From the NCBI GenBank assembly GCA_944387435.1, contig CALXEW010000009.1:1-60741 (forward strand): a stretch of DNA of 60,741 nucleotides, in the 5' to 3' direction. A program made the translations under genes and the position numbers. The DNA is from an uncultured Clostridia bacterium. GTDB taxonomy: Bacteria; Bacillota; Clostridia; TANB77; CAG-508. The notes beneath the pieces are model-generated. The model was not told the origin of the DNA and ran no database searches. It saw only the letters and a list, made by a program, of their open reading frames with translations. Below are positions 46,313-55,791 of this stretch, one piece after another; within the stretch, counting starts at the first letter, position 1, and every line of letters starts with the position of its first letter.

Positions 46313-47608
46313 ATGATTGATATTAAATTATTACGTGAAAATCCTGAATTAGTTAAGGAAAATATTAAAAAGAAATTTCAAGATAATAAACTTGTTTTAG
46401 TTGATGAAGTTTTAGAACTAGATGTTAAAAACAGAGAAGCTAAATTAAATGGAGATAACTTAAGATCTGAAAGGAAATCTTTAAGTAACCAAATAGGTTC
46501 TCTTATGCGAGAAGGTAAAAAAGAAGAAGCTGAGAAAGTAAAATCTCAAGTAAATGAGATAAATACTAAACTAGAAGAAAATGAAAAGCTAGAGAATGAA
46601 TATTCCGAAGATATAAAATTGAAAATGATGAAAATACCAAATATAATGCATGAGTCTGTTCCTATTGGTAAAGATGATAGCGAAAATGTTGAAATCGAAA
46701 AATTTGGAGAACCTGTAGTTCCAGATTATGAAATTCCTTATCATGGTGAAATTATGGAGGCTTTAGGTGGACTTGATTTAGATAGTGCAAGAAGAGTTTC
46801 CGGACAAGGTTTCTACTATCTAATGGGTGATGTTGCAAGACTACATTCAGCAGTACTAACTTATGCTAGAGATTTTATGATAAACAAAGGATTTACTTAT
46901 TGTATCCCACCTTTTATGATAAGATCTGATGTTGTAACTGGTGTTATGAGTTTTGAAGAAATGGATGCTATGATGTATAAAATTGAAGGTGAAGATTTAT
47001 ACTTAATTGGTACTTCTGAACATTCAATGATTGGTAAATTTAAAGACCAAATTTTAAGAAAAGAAGATATGCCATATACTATGACTTCATACTCTCCTTG
47101 TTTTAGAAAAGAAAAAGGAGCTCACGGTATTGAAGAACGTGGTGTTTACAGAATACACCAATTCGAAAAACAAGAAATGATAGTTGTTTGCGAACCTGAA
47201 GATAGTTGGAATTGGTATGACAAGATGTGGTCATACACAGTTGAATTCTTTAGAAGCATGAACATACCTGTAAGAACTTTAGAATGTTGTAGTGGAGATT
47301 TAGCAGATTTAAAAGCAAAATCTTGCGATGTAGAAGCATGGAGTCCAAGACAAAAGAAATATTTTGAAGTTGGAAGTTGTTCTAACTTAACAGACGCACA
47401 ATCTCGTAGACTTGGTATTAGAATTAAAGGTGAAAACGGAACTTATTTTGCTCATACTTTGAATAATACAGTTGTTGCTCCACCTAGAATGCTCATTTCT
47501 ATTATGGAAAATAATTATAACCCTGATGGAAGTGTAACAATTCCTGAAGTATTAAGGCCTTATATGGGTGGACTTGAAAAAATAGAGCCAAAAGCTGCTA
47601 ATAAATAA
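46313..47608 (+). CDS. serS: Seryl-tRNA synthetase
   Basis: 431 residues from the ATG at 46313 after AGGAGG; an upstream in-frame start lies in intergenic repeat sequence. The N-terminal coiled-coil arm (about 30-105) binds tRNA-Ser. Class II motif 2 reads CFRKEKGAHG with YRIHQFEKQEM. Motif 3 reads HTLNNTVVAPPRMLISIMEN, not the usual NGSGLA-GR of most bacterial enzymes, and resembles the LNNT form of archaeal-type SerRS. So the gene may belong to a divergent branch, though the key Arg is present. Confidence 0.95.
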   Translation: MIDIKLLRENPELVKENIKKKFQDNKLVLVDEVLELDVKNREAKLNGDNLRSERKSLSNQIGSLMREGKKEEAEKVKSQVNEINTKLEENEKLENEYSEDIKLKMMKIPNIMHESVPIGKDDSENVEIEKFGEPVVPDYEIPYHGEIMEALGGLDLDSARRVSGQGFYYLMGDVARLHSAVLTYARDFMINKGFTYCIPPFMIRSDVVTGVMSFEEMDAMMYKIEGEDLYLIGTSEHSMIGKFKDQILRKEDMPYTMTSYSPCFRKEKGAHGIEERGVYRIHQFEKQEMIVVCEPEDSWNWYDKMWSYTVEFFRSMNIPVRTLECCSGDLADLKAKSCDVEAWSPRQKKYFEVGSCSNLTDAQSRRLGIRIKGENGTYFAHTLNNTVVAPPRMLISIMENNYNPDGSVTIPEVLRPYMGGLEKIEPKAANK

Positions 47609-47689
47609 TAATTAAACAATTTGTAAAAATATGTAGTTGTTAATTTAATAAAATATGTAAAATTATTCAAAGAAAGGGTTGAAAGTACC

Positions 47690-49042
47690 ATGAACAAAAA
47701 TGTAACAGTTATCGTAGGAACAAAATGGGGCGATGAAGGAAAAGGAAAAATTGCTTCACGTGAAGCTGAAAATGCAAAATTAGTTATTAGAGCAACTGGA
47801 GGAAATAATGCAGGACACACTGTAATTTATAAAGGAACTAAACTACCACTTCACTTAATACCTGGTGGAGTTTCAAATCCAAATACTATTTGTATTATAG
47901 GACCAGGAGTAGTACTTGATTTAGAAGTTCTTTTATCAGAAATTGAACTTTTAAAAAATACTGGTATTCCAAATATTGATAAAAGATTAAAAATTAGTGG
48001 TCGTGCACATGTTATCTTACCATATCATAAAGAGTTAGATGTTTTATATGAAAACATGAAAAAACACCCAGTAGGAACTACTAAAAGAGGTATTGGTCCA
48101 TCTTATGCAGATAAAAATAATCGTACTGGAATAAGAATGTATGACATACTACTACCTACTGATAAGTTAGAAGAAAAAATTGAAGAAGCAATAAAACCAC
48201 ATAATCAATTATTTAAAGCAAACCATATGGAAGATGCAATAGTAAATGCTAAATCTTTAGCAGAAGAATATCATTTATTAGGTAAAAAATTAGAAGAATA
48301 TATTACTGATATAAGTCCAATTATTTCAGATGCAATAGATAATAACGATAAAATTGTTGTTGAAGGTGCTCAAGCCTTTCGCTTGGATTTAGACCATGGA
48401 GATTACCCAATGGTTACAAGTTCAAATCCAGTAGTCTCTGGAACACTTTGTGGATCTGCACTTCCTCCACAAGCCTTGAATATTGTAATCGGAGTTGATA
48501 AAGCATATAACAGTCGTGTTGGAAATGGACCTTTTCCAACTGAGTTACCTGCTTCTATAGATGAAAATGGAAATGTTATAAAAAACGCCAATCCTTTGGA
48601 AGGTGATATAGTTCGTGACTTAGGCCATGAATATGGAACAACTACAAAAAGACCAAGAAGATGTGGTTGGATGGACTGTCCTATTTTACGCTCTGCTAAA
48701 TACACATCTGGTATAGATTATCTTTGCTTAAATCATTTAGATACTCTTGGAGAAATTGGTTTAAAATTAGGATATATAAAAGTATGTACTTCTTATAAAT
48801 ATAAAGGTAAAATTATAAATTACTATCCTGATGACATTAATTTAAGCGGTGAAATACCTGAACCTATTTATGAAACATTAAATGGAGGATGGACTATTGA
48901 TTCAAGTTGTACAAATTATTCAGAACTTCCATCTTTAGCAAAGGAATTTATTGAAATTGTAGAAAGCTCTTCTGGAATACCTGTTAAATATTTAGGTACA
49001 GGCCCTGCAAATGATGATTTAATTGTAAGAGAAGATGTATAA
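47690..49042 (+). CDS. purA: Adenylosuccinate synthetase
   Basis: 450 residues. Joins IMP and aspartate using GTP, the step before PurB. P-loop GTKWGDEGKGKIASREAE, GNNAGHT, GTTKRGIGPSYADK and TTTKRPRRCGWMDC are present. The segment DHGDYPMVTSSNPV differs from the usual T.GTYP form, so it is a divergent member. Composition is that of the resident genome, unlike purB. ATG after AAAGGG. Confidence 0.95.
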   Translation: MNKNVTVIVGTKWGDEGKGKIASREAENAKLVIRATGGNNAGHTVIYKGTKLPLHLIPGGVSNPNTICIIGPGVVLDLEVLLSEIELLKNTGIPNIDKRLKISGRAHVILPYHKELDVLYENMKKHPVGTTKRGIGPSYADKNNRTGIRMYDILLPTDKLEEKIEEAIKPHNQLFKANHMEDAIVNAKSLAEEYHLLGKKLEEYITDISPIISDAIDNNDKIVVEGAQAFRLDLDHGDYPMVTSSNPVVSGTLCGSALPPQALNIVIGVDKAYNSRVGNGPFPTELPASIDENGNVIKNANPLEGDIVRDLGHEYGTTTKRPRRCGWMDCPILRSAKYTSGIDYLCLNHLDTLGEIGLKLGYIKVCTSYKYKGKIINYYPDDINLSGEIPEPIYETLNGGWTIDSSCTNYSELPSLAKEFIEIVESSSGIPVKYLGTGPANDDLIVREDV

Positions 49043-49070
49043 AAATGTCGCACATAATATGCGACATTTT
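49042..49070 (+). terminator. Terminator of purA
   Basis: AAAATGTCGCA (49042-49052) pairs perfectly with TGCGACATTTT (49060-49070), starting at the purA stop codon; T-rich end. Confidence 0.85.
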
Positions 49071-49097
49071 AATTAATAAATGAAGGAGACAATAACT

Positions 49098-49688
49098 ATG
49101 ATAGTAAAAAATCCAAAATTTGAAATATCAGCTGTAAGTCCAAAACAATATCCTAAAAATGGATTACCTGAAATCGTTCTAGTTGGCAAATCTAATGTTG
49201 GTAAATCAAGTTTTATAAATACAATGATTAATAGAAAAAAATTAGCAAGAACAAGCAGTACTCCTGGAAAGACTAGACAAATAAACTTCTATAATATAGA
49301 TAATTCATTTTATTTTGTTGATTTACCAGGATATGGATTTAGTAAAATGTCAAAAAAGGAACAAGAACAAGTGGGAAAATTTATAGAAGAATATTTAGTT
49401 AATAGGCATGAAATTATATTAATAATATTTCTAATAGATATTAGACATTCCCCTACTGCAAATGATATGCTTATGTATAATTATATTATTTCATCAGGAT
49501 TACCTTTTATTATTTTAGCTAATAAAGCTGATAAAATCGCTATTACTAAAGTAGATGATACTGTAAAAATTCTGCAAAAAGAATTAAATCCTATTGGAGA
49601 TATTCCAACATTTGCTTTTTCTTCTGAAAGAAAGATATATAAAGATGATGTTTGGAAATTTATAGATGATTTTTTAAATGCACAATAA
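49098..49688 (+). CDS. ysxC: Ribosome biogenesis GTPase YsxC/EngB
   Basis: 196 residues from the ATG at 49098 (after AAGGAGA). A small GTPase for 50S assembly. G1 LVGKSNVGKSSFIN, G2/G3 TSSTPGKTRQINFYN and VDLPGYGFSKM, G4 ILANKADKI, G5 FSSE are all present. Length is that of the family. Confidence 0.95.
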   Translation: MIVKNPKFEISAVSPKQYPKNGLPEIVLVGKSNVGKSSFINTMINRKKLARTSSTPGKTRQINFYNIDNSFYFVDLPGYGFSKMSKKEQEQVGKFIEEYLVNRHEIILIIFLIDIRHSPTANDMLMYNYIISSGLPFIILANKADKIAITKVDDTVKILQKELNPIGDIPTFAFSSERKIYKDDVWKFIDDFLNAQ

Positions 49689-49699
49689 ATGATAGAACG

Positions 49700-49731
49700 A
49701 AGATGTTATCATTTGAGATAGCATCTTTTTT
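49700..49731 (+). terminator. Terminator of ysxC
   Basis: AAGATGTTATC pairs with GATAGCATCTT, one G-U pair, followed by a run of six T. Confidence 0.85.
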
Positions 49732-49860
49732 ATTTCTATCTCTATTTTAATTCTTATTTTATATGAAACAAAAAGAGCTGTCCCTAAAATTCTTAATTTA
49801 ATAGTAATATTCTATTCTTCTTTGCATATAATATATAAATATTTTTTGGGAGAGATTTAT

Positions 49861-50763
49861 ATGTTTGATAATTATCCAATTATACCTTATGTGGGTTTTA
49901 AAGATGAAAATGTTAGAACACCTATTACTTTTATTGCACAACATCAAAATATTCAACCAGGAATGGAATATGAAATGAAACCAACTCCTATTTTTGAAAA
50001 TCTAAACTATGTACCATCTGGCAAATTAAAGGATAAAGTTGTTATTATTTCTGGTGGTGATAGTGGAATTGGACGAGCTATAAGTGTTCTTTTTGCCAAA
50101 GAAGGTGCTAACATTGTTATTAGTTACCTAAACGAACATGAAGACGCAAACTATACTAAAAAGATAATTGAAGAATATGGTAGAAAATGTCTCCTTATCT
50201 CTGGTGACCTTCGAGACGAAAACTTATCTTCTTATATCGTTGATGTCACTTTAAAAACTTTTGGCAAAATTGATGTTTTAATAAATAATTGCGGTATACA
50301 ATTTCCTCAAAATAGTATTTTAGATATTTCTTCCCAACAATTAAAAGATACTTTTGAAACTAATATTTTTACATTTTTCTATTTAACAAAAGCTGTTCTT
50401 CCTCACCTAGATGCAAATAGTAGTATTATTAATACTACTTCTGTTACTGCATTTGCTGGTAAGAAAAATCTTATTGACTATTCTGCAACAAAAGGTGCAA
50501 TAACTGTTTTTACCAAATCACTTGCGCTTTCTCTTGCCGACCAAGCAATTCGTGTCAATGCTGTTGCACCAGGTCCTATTTGGACACCTCTTATTTCTTC
50601 TTCATTTAATAAAAAAGAAGTAGAAATATTTGGAACAGAAACTCCTCTAAAAAGAGCGGGTCAGCCATTTGAACTTGCTCCTACTTACTTGTATCTTGCA
50701 AGTGATGATTCTAGATATATAACCGGACAAATTATTCATGTAAATGGTGGTACAATAGTATGA
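49861..50763 (+). CDS. Short-chain dehydrogenase, general stress type
   Basis: 300 residues from the ATG at 49861 after GGGAGAG. Rossmann-fold NAD(P)-dependent oxidoreductase. Cofactor loop SGGDSGIGRAISVLF (about residue 65), NNCGIQ, catalytic Ser in TTSVTAFAG and YSATKGA. The N-terminal QHQNIQPGMEYEMKP extension is that of the YhdF/YdaD (glucose 1-dehydrogenase-like) stress proteins of Bacillus. Substrate unknown. Confidence 0.9.
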   Translation: MFDNYPIIPYVGFKDENVRTPITFIAQHQNIQPGMEYEMKPTPIFENLNYVPSGKLKDKVVIISGGDSGIGRAISVLFAKEGANIVISYLNEHEDANYTKKIIEEYGRKCLLISGDLRDENLSSYIVDVTLKTFGKIDVLINNCGIQFPQNSILDISSQQLKDTFETNIFTFFYLTKAVLPHLDANSSIINTTSVTAFAGKKNLIDYSATKGAITVFTKSLALSLADQAIRVNAVAPGPIWTPLISSSFNKKEVEIFGTETPLKRAGQPFELAPTYLYLASDDSRYITGQIIHVNGGTIV

Positions 50764-50797
50764 TGTTTTTTAGGCGGGCTCAAAAAACATCAAAAAT

Positions 50798-50830
50798 TAA
50801 AATAGCCATATTTTCCATATGACTATTTTA
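50798..50830. terminator. Bidirectional terminator
   Basis: TAAAATAGCCATAT pairs with ATATGACTATTTTA with one mismatch between convergent genes. A second inverted repeat, GATGTTTTTT with AAAAAACATC, lies at 50762-50791. Confidence 0.8.
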
Positions 50831-50847
50831 ATTTATCTATATTTTAT

Positions 50848-51126
50848 TTAGCACTTGCAACAACATTTATCTTTTTTATCTTTCTTTTTATTGCAAAGCA
50901 TTAAAATTACTGTTAATAACAAAAGTAAACCAAGTATAATTGCTAAAACTATTATAGCAGGTAAAGAAATTAATATAACTAAAGCTAAAGCGGCACCTAT
51001 TAGTAATCCGATTGTGAAAGTAAATGCTGTAAGTAATATAACTGCTATAATACCTAAACAACTTTTATTTTCTTGGCATTTTCTTTCTTTATTCTCAAAA
51101 CAATAAATCGTTTCTTTTGATTCCAT
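50848..51126 (-). CDS. Small membrane protein with Cys-rich tail
   Basis: 92 residues from the ATG at 51126 (TGGAGG before it). Two long hydrophobic segments (about 25-47 and 50-75) and a short tail CNKKKDKKDKCCCKC. No family recognised. The Cys cluster may bind metal or be palmitoyl-like modified; this is a guess. Single gene. Confidence 0.65.
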   Translation of the reverse strand: MESKETIYCFENKERKCQENKSCLGIIAVILLTAFTFTIGLLIGAALALVILISLPAIIVLAIILGLLLLLTVILMLCNKKKDKKDKCCCKC

Positions 51127-51203
51127 TGTATAAACCTCCAATATAGTTTTTATACTATATTGTATTATATGTCGAATTTTAAAAATCGGTTACTTTCTTT
51201 ATC

Positions 51204-51386
51204 CTATGCCTTTTTCTCTATTTTTGTTATTATTTTTTTTGCTTTTTCTCTTTCTAAGGTCACAACATGTCCACAACCTTGGCATTTTAATTTAAAGTCT
51301 ACTCCTATTCTAATAATTTCCCAAAGTTTACTTCCACATGGATGTTGCTTTTTTGTTCTTACTATATCTCCTATTTGGTATTCCAT
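51204..51386 (-). CDS. DUF951 family protein
   Basis: 60 residues. IGDIVRTKKQHPCGSKLWEI and LKCQGCGHVVTLEREK match DUF951, a small Firmicutes protein with conserved Cys in CGS and CxxC, likely zinc-binding and of unknown role. The gene usually lies near chromosome-partition or translation genes; here it precedes gltX by 29 bases on the opposite side of its stop and both are on the minus strand, downstream of gltX. Confidence 0.9.
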   Translation of the reverse strand: MEYQIGDIVRTKKQHPCGSKLWEIIRIGVDFKLKCQGCGHVVTLEREKAKKIITKIEKKA

Positions 51387-51415
51387 AATTATTTCGTTCC
51401 TTTCAATTATGGAAA

Positions 51416-53068
51416 TTAGCTTTCCATAGCCTTTTTAAATCTTTCAATTATTCTATCTTTTCCTAATATTTTCATTATTTCGTACATATCTGGTGTATTT
51501 GTTCTAGATGTTAATGCAACTCTTAATACTGTACTCACATCTCCAACATGTGCTGTATATTTACCAGGATTTGATTTAAATTCTTTAACTTCTTTTGCAT
51601 AACCTAGTTCTCCTGATAATTCTTTTATTTTATCAAACCATGTTTGTTTATCATCTTCATCACTATAATATTTTTCAGTATAAAGTGTTAATATTTTATC
51701 TATTTCTTCTTTATTGTTTATAACTTGATATGGATAATCTTGTTTCTTACTATAGAACAATTCATCATACATATATTCAATGTTTTCTTTTACATCTGAC
51801 CATTTAGCTATATCTTTTCTAGGCTTTTTATTGCCTCTTTCTATACCAAATACTTTTAATGAATATTCCTTATCTTCTAATAATTTTTCTAATTCTTCAT
51901 CATGTCTTTTAGCCCATTTTGAAGCTTCTTCATATACTTTTTCAGCTGTAAATTTAGATATTACTGTTTTTCCTACATCTAACAATTTTACCATATCAAA
52001 AAGTGCACCACTTACACTCATTTTATTTAATTCTAACTCAAATTCTGACATTTCTTTATCAGGATTTGCTCTTCTCCAATTTTCAAATGTAGAATTTGCT
52101 ATATTTAATAAATATTCTTTAACAGCTTCTTTAGGTATTCCTTCTTCCTCATAATAACTTACTGCTGCTTCAGGGTCTTTTCTTTTACTTAATTTTCTCT
52201 TATTTCCATTATCATTTTTCATTATTGGTGCAATATGAGCATACTTTGGTGGTTTAAAACCTAACTCATGGAATAATTGTAAATGTAAAGGTACTGAAGA
52301 TAACCATTCATCTCCACGTATTACATGAGTTGTTCCCATTAGATGGTCATCTACTGCATGTGCAAAGTGATATGTAGGAAGTCCATCTGCTTTTATTATT
52401 ACTATATCTTGGTCATTTTCTGGGAACTCTACATTTCCTTTAATAACATCTTTATGTTTTATTTTTCTATCTTCTCTTCCTGGTGATTTAAATCTTACTA
52501 TATAATTTTCTCCATTTTTAATTTTTTCAGCCATTTCTTCAACTGTAAGATGCCTACATTTTGCCCATACTCCATAATAACCTGGTCTTATTTTTGCTGC
52601 CTCTTGTTTTTGTCTTATTTCCTCTACTTCTTCTGGAGTACAAAAACATGGGTATGCTTTACCTTGTTCTATTAAATATTTTGCATAAGCTTGATATATA
52701 TCTTTTCTTTTTGATTGCTTGTATGGTCCATATTCACCCTTTTCTTCAGTTTCGGAAATCATTCCTTCATCTGGTTCTAACCCAAAATCTTTTAATGAAT
52801 TTACTATATCTGTAATTCCATTTTCTACTTCTCTTTTTTGGTCTGTATCTTCTATTCTTAAGAAAAATACTCCCTCTGTTTGTTCTGCTACTTTTTTAGC
52901 TATTAAACTTTGATATAATCCTCCAATATGTACAAATCCTGTTGGACTTGGTGCAAATCTTGTAACTATTGCTCCTTCTTTTAAATCTCTTCTTGGATAT
53001 TTTTCTTCATAATATGATATGTCCTTGCTATCCGGAAATATTAAGTTTGCTAAATCTTTATAATCCAT
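51416..53068 (-). CDS. gltX: Glutamyl-tRNA synthetase
   Basis: 550 residues, class I. HIGH-like motif FAPSPTGFVHIGGLYQSL, LRIEDTDQKREV, and KMSKS-like KRKLSKRKDPEA are complete. The anticodon-binding C-terminus is present. The long form with the KYPRR N-terminal extension is seen in some Clostridia. Discrimination between Glu and Gln tRNAs cannot be read with safety. Downstream on the same strand lies the DUF951 gene. Confidence 0.95.
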   Translation of the reverse strand: MDYKDLANLIFPDSKDISYYEEKYPRRDLKEGAIVTRFAPSPTGFVHIGGLYQSLIAKKVAEQTEGVFFLRIEDTDQKREVENGITDIVNSLKDFGLEPDEGMISETEEKGEYGPYKQSKRKDIYQAYAKYLIEQGKAYPCFCTPEEVEEIRQKQEAAKIRPGYYGVWAKCRHLTVEEMAEKIKNGENYIVRFKSPGREDRKIKHKDVIKGNVEFPENDQDIVIIKADGLPTYHFAHAVDDHLMGTTHVIRGDEWLSSVPLHLQLFHELGFKPPKYAHIAPIMKNDNGNKRKLSKRKDPEAAVSYYEEEGIPKEAVKEYLLNIANSTFENWRRANPDKEMSEFELELNKMSVSGALFDMVKLLDVGKTVISKFTAEKVYEEASKWAKRHDEELEKLLEDKEYSLKVFGIERGNKKPRKDIAKWSDVKENIEYMYDELFYSKKQDYPYQVINNKEEIDKILTLYTEKYYSDEDDKQTWFDKIKELSGELGYAKEVKEFKSNPGKYTAHVGDVSTVLRVALTSRTNTPDMYEIMKILGKDRIIERFKKAMES

Positions 53069-53136
53069 TTTATTCTCTCCTATCTCTTAATTTTAACAAT
53101 TGCAATTATAACATAAAATTAGCTAAAAATCAAAGT

Positions 53137-53457
53137 TTATTTCTTATCAATAGTGAACTTATTGTCATATCTTTTATTATTATACTTTTCTTTTTCTCTA
53201 AAAGCTGTTTCTAAATCAATATTATATGTATTTGCAATCATCGCTGTATAATATAAAACATCTGATAATTCTTCTTCTATTGTTCCTTTTATATTATCAT
53301 CAGTCATCCTTTCATTTTTTCTTATTGCTTCTGCTAATTCTCCTACCTCTTCTACTAATTTTAAAAAATATCTTTGCGTATTTTTTAACTCCTTAGGCTT
53401 TCTTATAGTATATTTTTCTTTTAAATATTCTTGTAATCTTTTTAACGTTAATTCCAT
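53137..53457 (-). CDS. MazG-like nucleotide pyrophosphohydrolase
   Basis: 106 residues from the ATG at 53457 after AGAGGTG. The paired EEVGELAEAI and EEELSDVLYY helices are the magnesium-binding motif of the MazG/all-alpha NTP-PPase fold. Such enzymes remove non-standard nucleotides. Located between rnjA and gltX on the same strand but behind a terminator. Confidence 0.85.
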   Translation of the reverse strand: MELTLKRLQEYLKEKYTIRKPKELKNTQRYFLKLVEEVGELAEAIRKNERMTDDNIKGTIEEELSDVLYYTAMIANTYNIDLETAFREKEKYNNKRYDNKFTIDKK

Positions 53458-53533
53458 ATTTATCACCTCTAAATCGATTATAGCATTTTATCCTAAATAT
53501 ATCATTGAAACTTATACCATTTATTTTCTCATT

Positions 53534-53566
53534 AAAAATGAGACAGTTTAAAACTGTCCCATTTTT
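53534..53566 (-). terminator. Terminator of rnjA
   Basis: AAAAATGAGACAGTTT pairs with AAACTGTCCCATTTTT with one mismatch. The GAGACAG/CTGTCCC core is shared with the element between spoVAC and spoVAD. Confidence 0.8.
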
Positions 53567-53571
53567 TCTTA

Positions 53572-55404
53572 CTATACCTCCATTATTATCGGAATAATCA
53601 TAGGGTTTCTCTTAGTTTTAGCAAATACATAATCTTTTAAGTTATCCCTTACTGATGTTTTTATAGTTGACCAATCACGAACTCCGTTTTCTTCGCATTT
53701 TTTAATTTCTTTTCTTACAACCGCCTTTACTTCATCCATCAAGTTCTCTGATTCTCTTACATAAACAAATCCTCTTGAAATTACATCTGGACCTGCTACA
53801 ACTTCTCCTGTCCCTGAATCCATTGTTAATACAATTATTATTAAACCATCTTGTGATAAATGTTGTCTATCGCGAAGTACTATATTTCCAACATCTCCAA
53901 CTCCCAATCCGTCAACCAAAACTCTTCCGTTAGGTACCACTCCTGTGAACTCTACTCCATCTTCTCCTATTTCTAATACTTTACCATTTTGCATCATAAT
54001 AATATTTTCTTTTGCTATTCCCATACTTTGAGCGGTTTCACTATGGGCAATTAATTGTCTATATTCGCCATGTACTGGTATAAAGTATTTAGGTTTTGCT
54101 AAAGCTATAATTAATTTTTGTTCTTCTTGACACGCATGTCCTGATACGTGCACATCTTCTAAAGAGCTATATACAACTTCTGCCCCAATTTGCATTAAAT
54201 CATCAATTACTTTTGATACATATTTTTCATTACCTGGTATTGGTGTCGCTGAAATTATTATTAAATCATTTGGAGTAATTTTTACTTTTCTATGTTCTCC
54301 ATTTGCCATTCTTGTTAATGCTGACATAGTTTCTCCTTGACTTCCTGTTGTTATTATTACTAACTGTTCATCTGGATAATTTTTAATCATATCTATATCT
54401 ATAAATAAATTTTCTGGGCATTTAATAAATCCAAGTTCTCTTGCTGTAGTAATCATATTAATCATACTTCTACCACATACAGCAATTTTTCTTCCATATT
54501 TTATTGCACAATTTACTATTTGTTGTACCCTATGAACATTTGATGCAAATGTCGCAACCACAATTCTTTTAGTACAATGCAAAAATAATTTATCAAATAC
54601 TTCTCCAACAGAACTTTCTGACATCGTAAATCCTTTTCTTTCACTATTAGTACTATCTGACATTAGTGCTAAAATACCTTGGTGTCCAAGTTCTGCAATT
54701 CTACCTAAATCCATTAATTTTCCATCTATTGGTGTAAAATCAACTTTAAAGTCTCCTGTATGTAAAACTGTTCCTGCTGGTGTTGTAATAGCTAGCATAA
54801 CTGAATCAGGAATACTGTGTGAACTTCTTATAAACTCTACTTTAAAATTCTTTCCTAAACTTATTGTTTGTCCTTGATTTACTTCTATTAATTTGGTGGA
54901 AGCAACTAATTTATGTTCCTCTAATTTATTTTTTATTAATCCGGCTGTTAATTTAGTTGCATAAATTGGTATATTTATTTTCTTCAATAAATATGGAACT
55001 GAACCAATATGATCTTCATGACCATGTGTTATTACTAAACCTTTTATTCTATTTACATTTTGTTCAAGATATGTTATATCCGGTATTACTAAGTCTACCC
55101 CTAACATATCATCTTCTGGGAATGATAATCCACAGTCTACTACAATCATTTCATTTTCATATTCAAAAACTGTGATATTTTTACCTATCTCGTGTAATCC
55201 TCCAAGTGGAATTATTTTCAATTTTGAAGCCTTGAATATTTCTTTTTGAATATTTCTTTTTCCTACTTTTGCAGTCTTTTTATTGGTATTTTTATCTACC
55301 TCTTTTCTATTTACTCTTTTTGTATTCGTTCTTTTTGCTTGTGAGTTTGTTTTCCTATTTCTCACTTTTTTCTCATTGTTATTCTCTAATTTTTCTTTTG
55401 ACAT
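53572..55404 (-). CDS. rnjA: Ribonuclease J
   Basis: 610 residues. A metallo-beta-lactamase fold 5'-exo/endoribonuclease central to mRNA decay in Firmicutes. The zinc motif reads THGHEDHIGSVPYLL, with SHSIPDSVM and LHTGDFKVD, and the beta-CASP part has GSQGE and SGHACQEEQ. The first 60 residues are a Lys/Arg/Asn-rich extension not found in B. subtilis RNase J, probably RNA-binding or disordered. Confidence 0.95.
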   Translation of the reverse strand: MSKEKLENNNEKKVRNRKTNSQAKRTNTKRVNRKEVDKNTNKKTAKVGKRNIQKEIFKASKLKIIPLGGLHEIGKNITVFEYENEMIVVDCGLSFPEDDMLGVDLVIPDITYLEQNVNRIKGLVITHGHEDHIGSVPYLLKKINIPIYATKLTAGLIKNKLEEHKLVASTKLIEVNQGQTISLGKNFKVEFIRSSHSIPDSVMLAITTPAGTVLHTGDFKVDFTPIDGKLMDLGRIAELGHQGILALMSDSTNSERKGFTMSESSVGEVFDKLFLHCTKRIVVATFASNVHRVQQIVNCAIKYGRKIAVCGRSMINMITTARELGFIKCPENLFIDIDMIKNYPDEQLVIITTGSQGETMSALTRMANGEHRKVKITPNDLIIISATPIPGNEKYVSKVIDDLMQIGAEVVYSSLEDVHVSGHACQEEQKLIIALAKPKYFIPVHGEYRQLIAHSETAQSMGIAKENIIMMQNGKVLEIGEDGVEFTGVVPNGRVLVDGLGVGDVGNIVLRDRQHLSQDGLIIIVLTMDSGTGEVVAGPDVISRGFVYVRESENLMDEVKAVVRKEIKKCEENGVRDWSTIKTSVRDNLKDYVFAKTKRNPMIIPIIMEV

Positions 55405-55791
55405 AAATTCTCCTTTCTTATAATAAACATTTTAAATCTTATTAATCATTTAATAAACTAGACTACGTCTAGTACCTAAAATATCTATGTACACAAAAAT
55501 TAAGTTTATAGAAAATGATTTCCACCATTTTATAAACTATTTTTTATTATTTAGTTTTCCGCTCAAAAATATTATTTACCTAAACTTATTTTTTATACAT
55601 ATTTTTAGGTTTAAAATTTTAATAAAATCTCATATTATAGCTATTTACTGCTATCAACTGTTTTTTATTATACTATATTTGAGTAAAAAAGTCAAATTGA
55701 ATTTATGTAAATATGAAAGCCTGAAAAATTTAATCGTTTTCAACAAAATTTTTTTTTAGAATATAATATAATAAAAAAGCGAGGTATAAAA
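55405..55791. other. Intergenic region between divergent rnjA and SOD-like genes
   Basis: No gene is seen in these 387 bases. They hold a perfect palindrome at 55457-55473 upstream of rnjA and a TATAAT at 55762-55767, the likely -10 box of the SOD-like gene, 24 bases before its ATG. The rest is very AT-rich. Confidence 0.5.
55457..55473. promoter_or_regulatory. Perfect inverted repeat upstream of rnjA
   Basis: ACTAGAC-TAC-GTCTAGT has two perfect 7-base arms. It lies about 55 bases upstream of the rnjA start and is richer in GC than its surroundings; it could be an operator or an RNA hairpin for autocontrol of RNase J. Confidence 0.4.
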
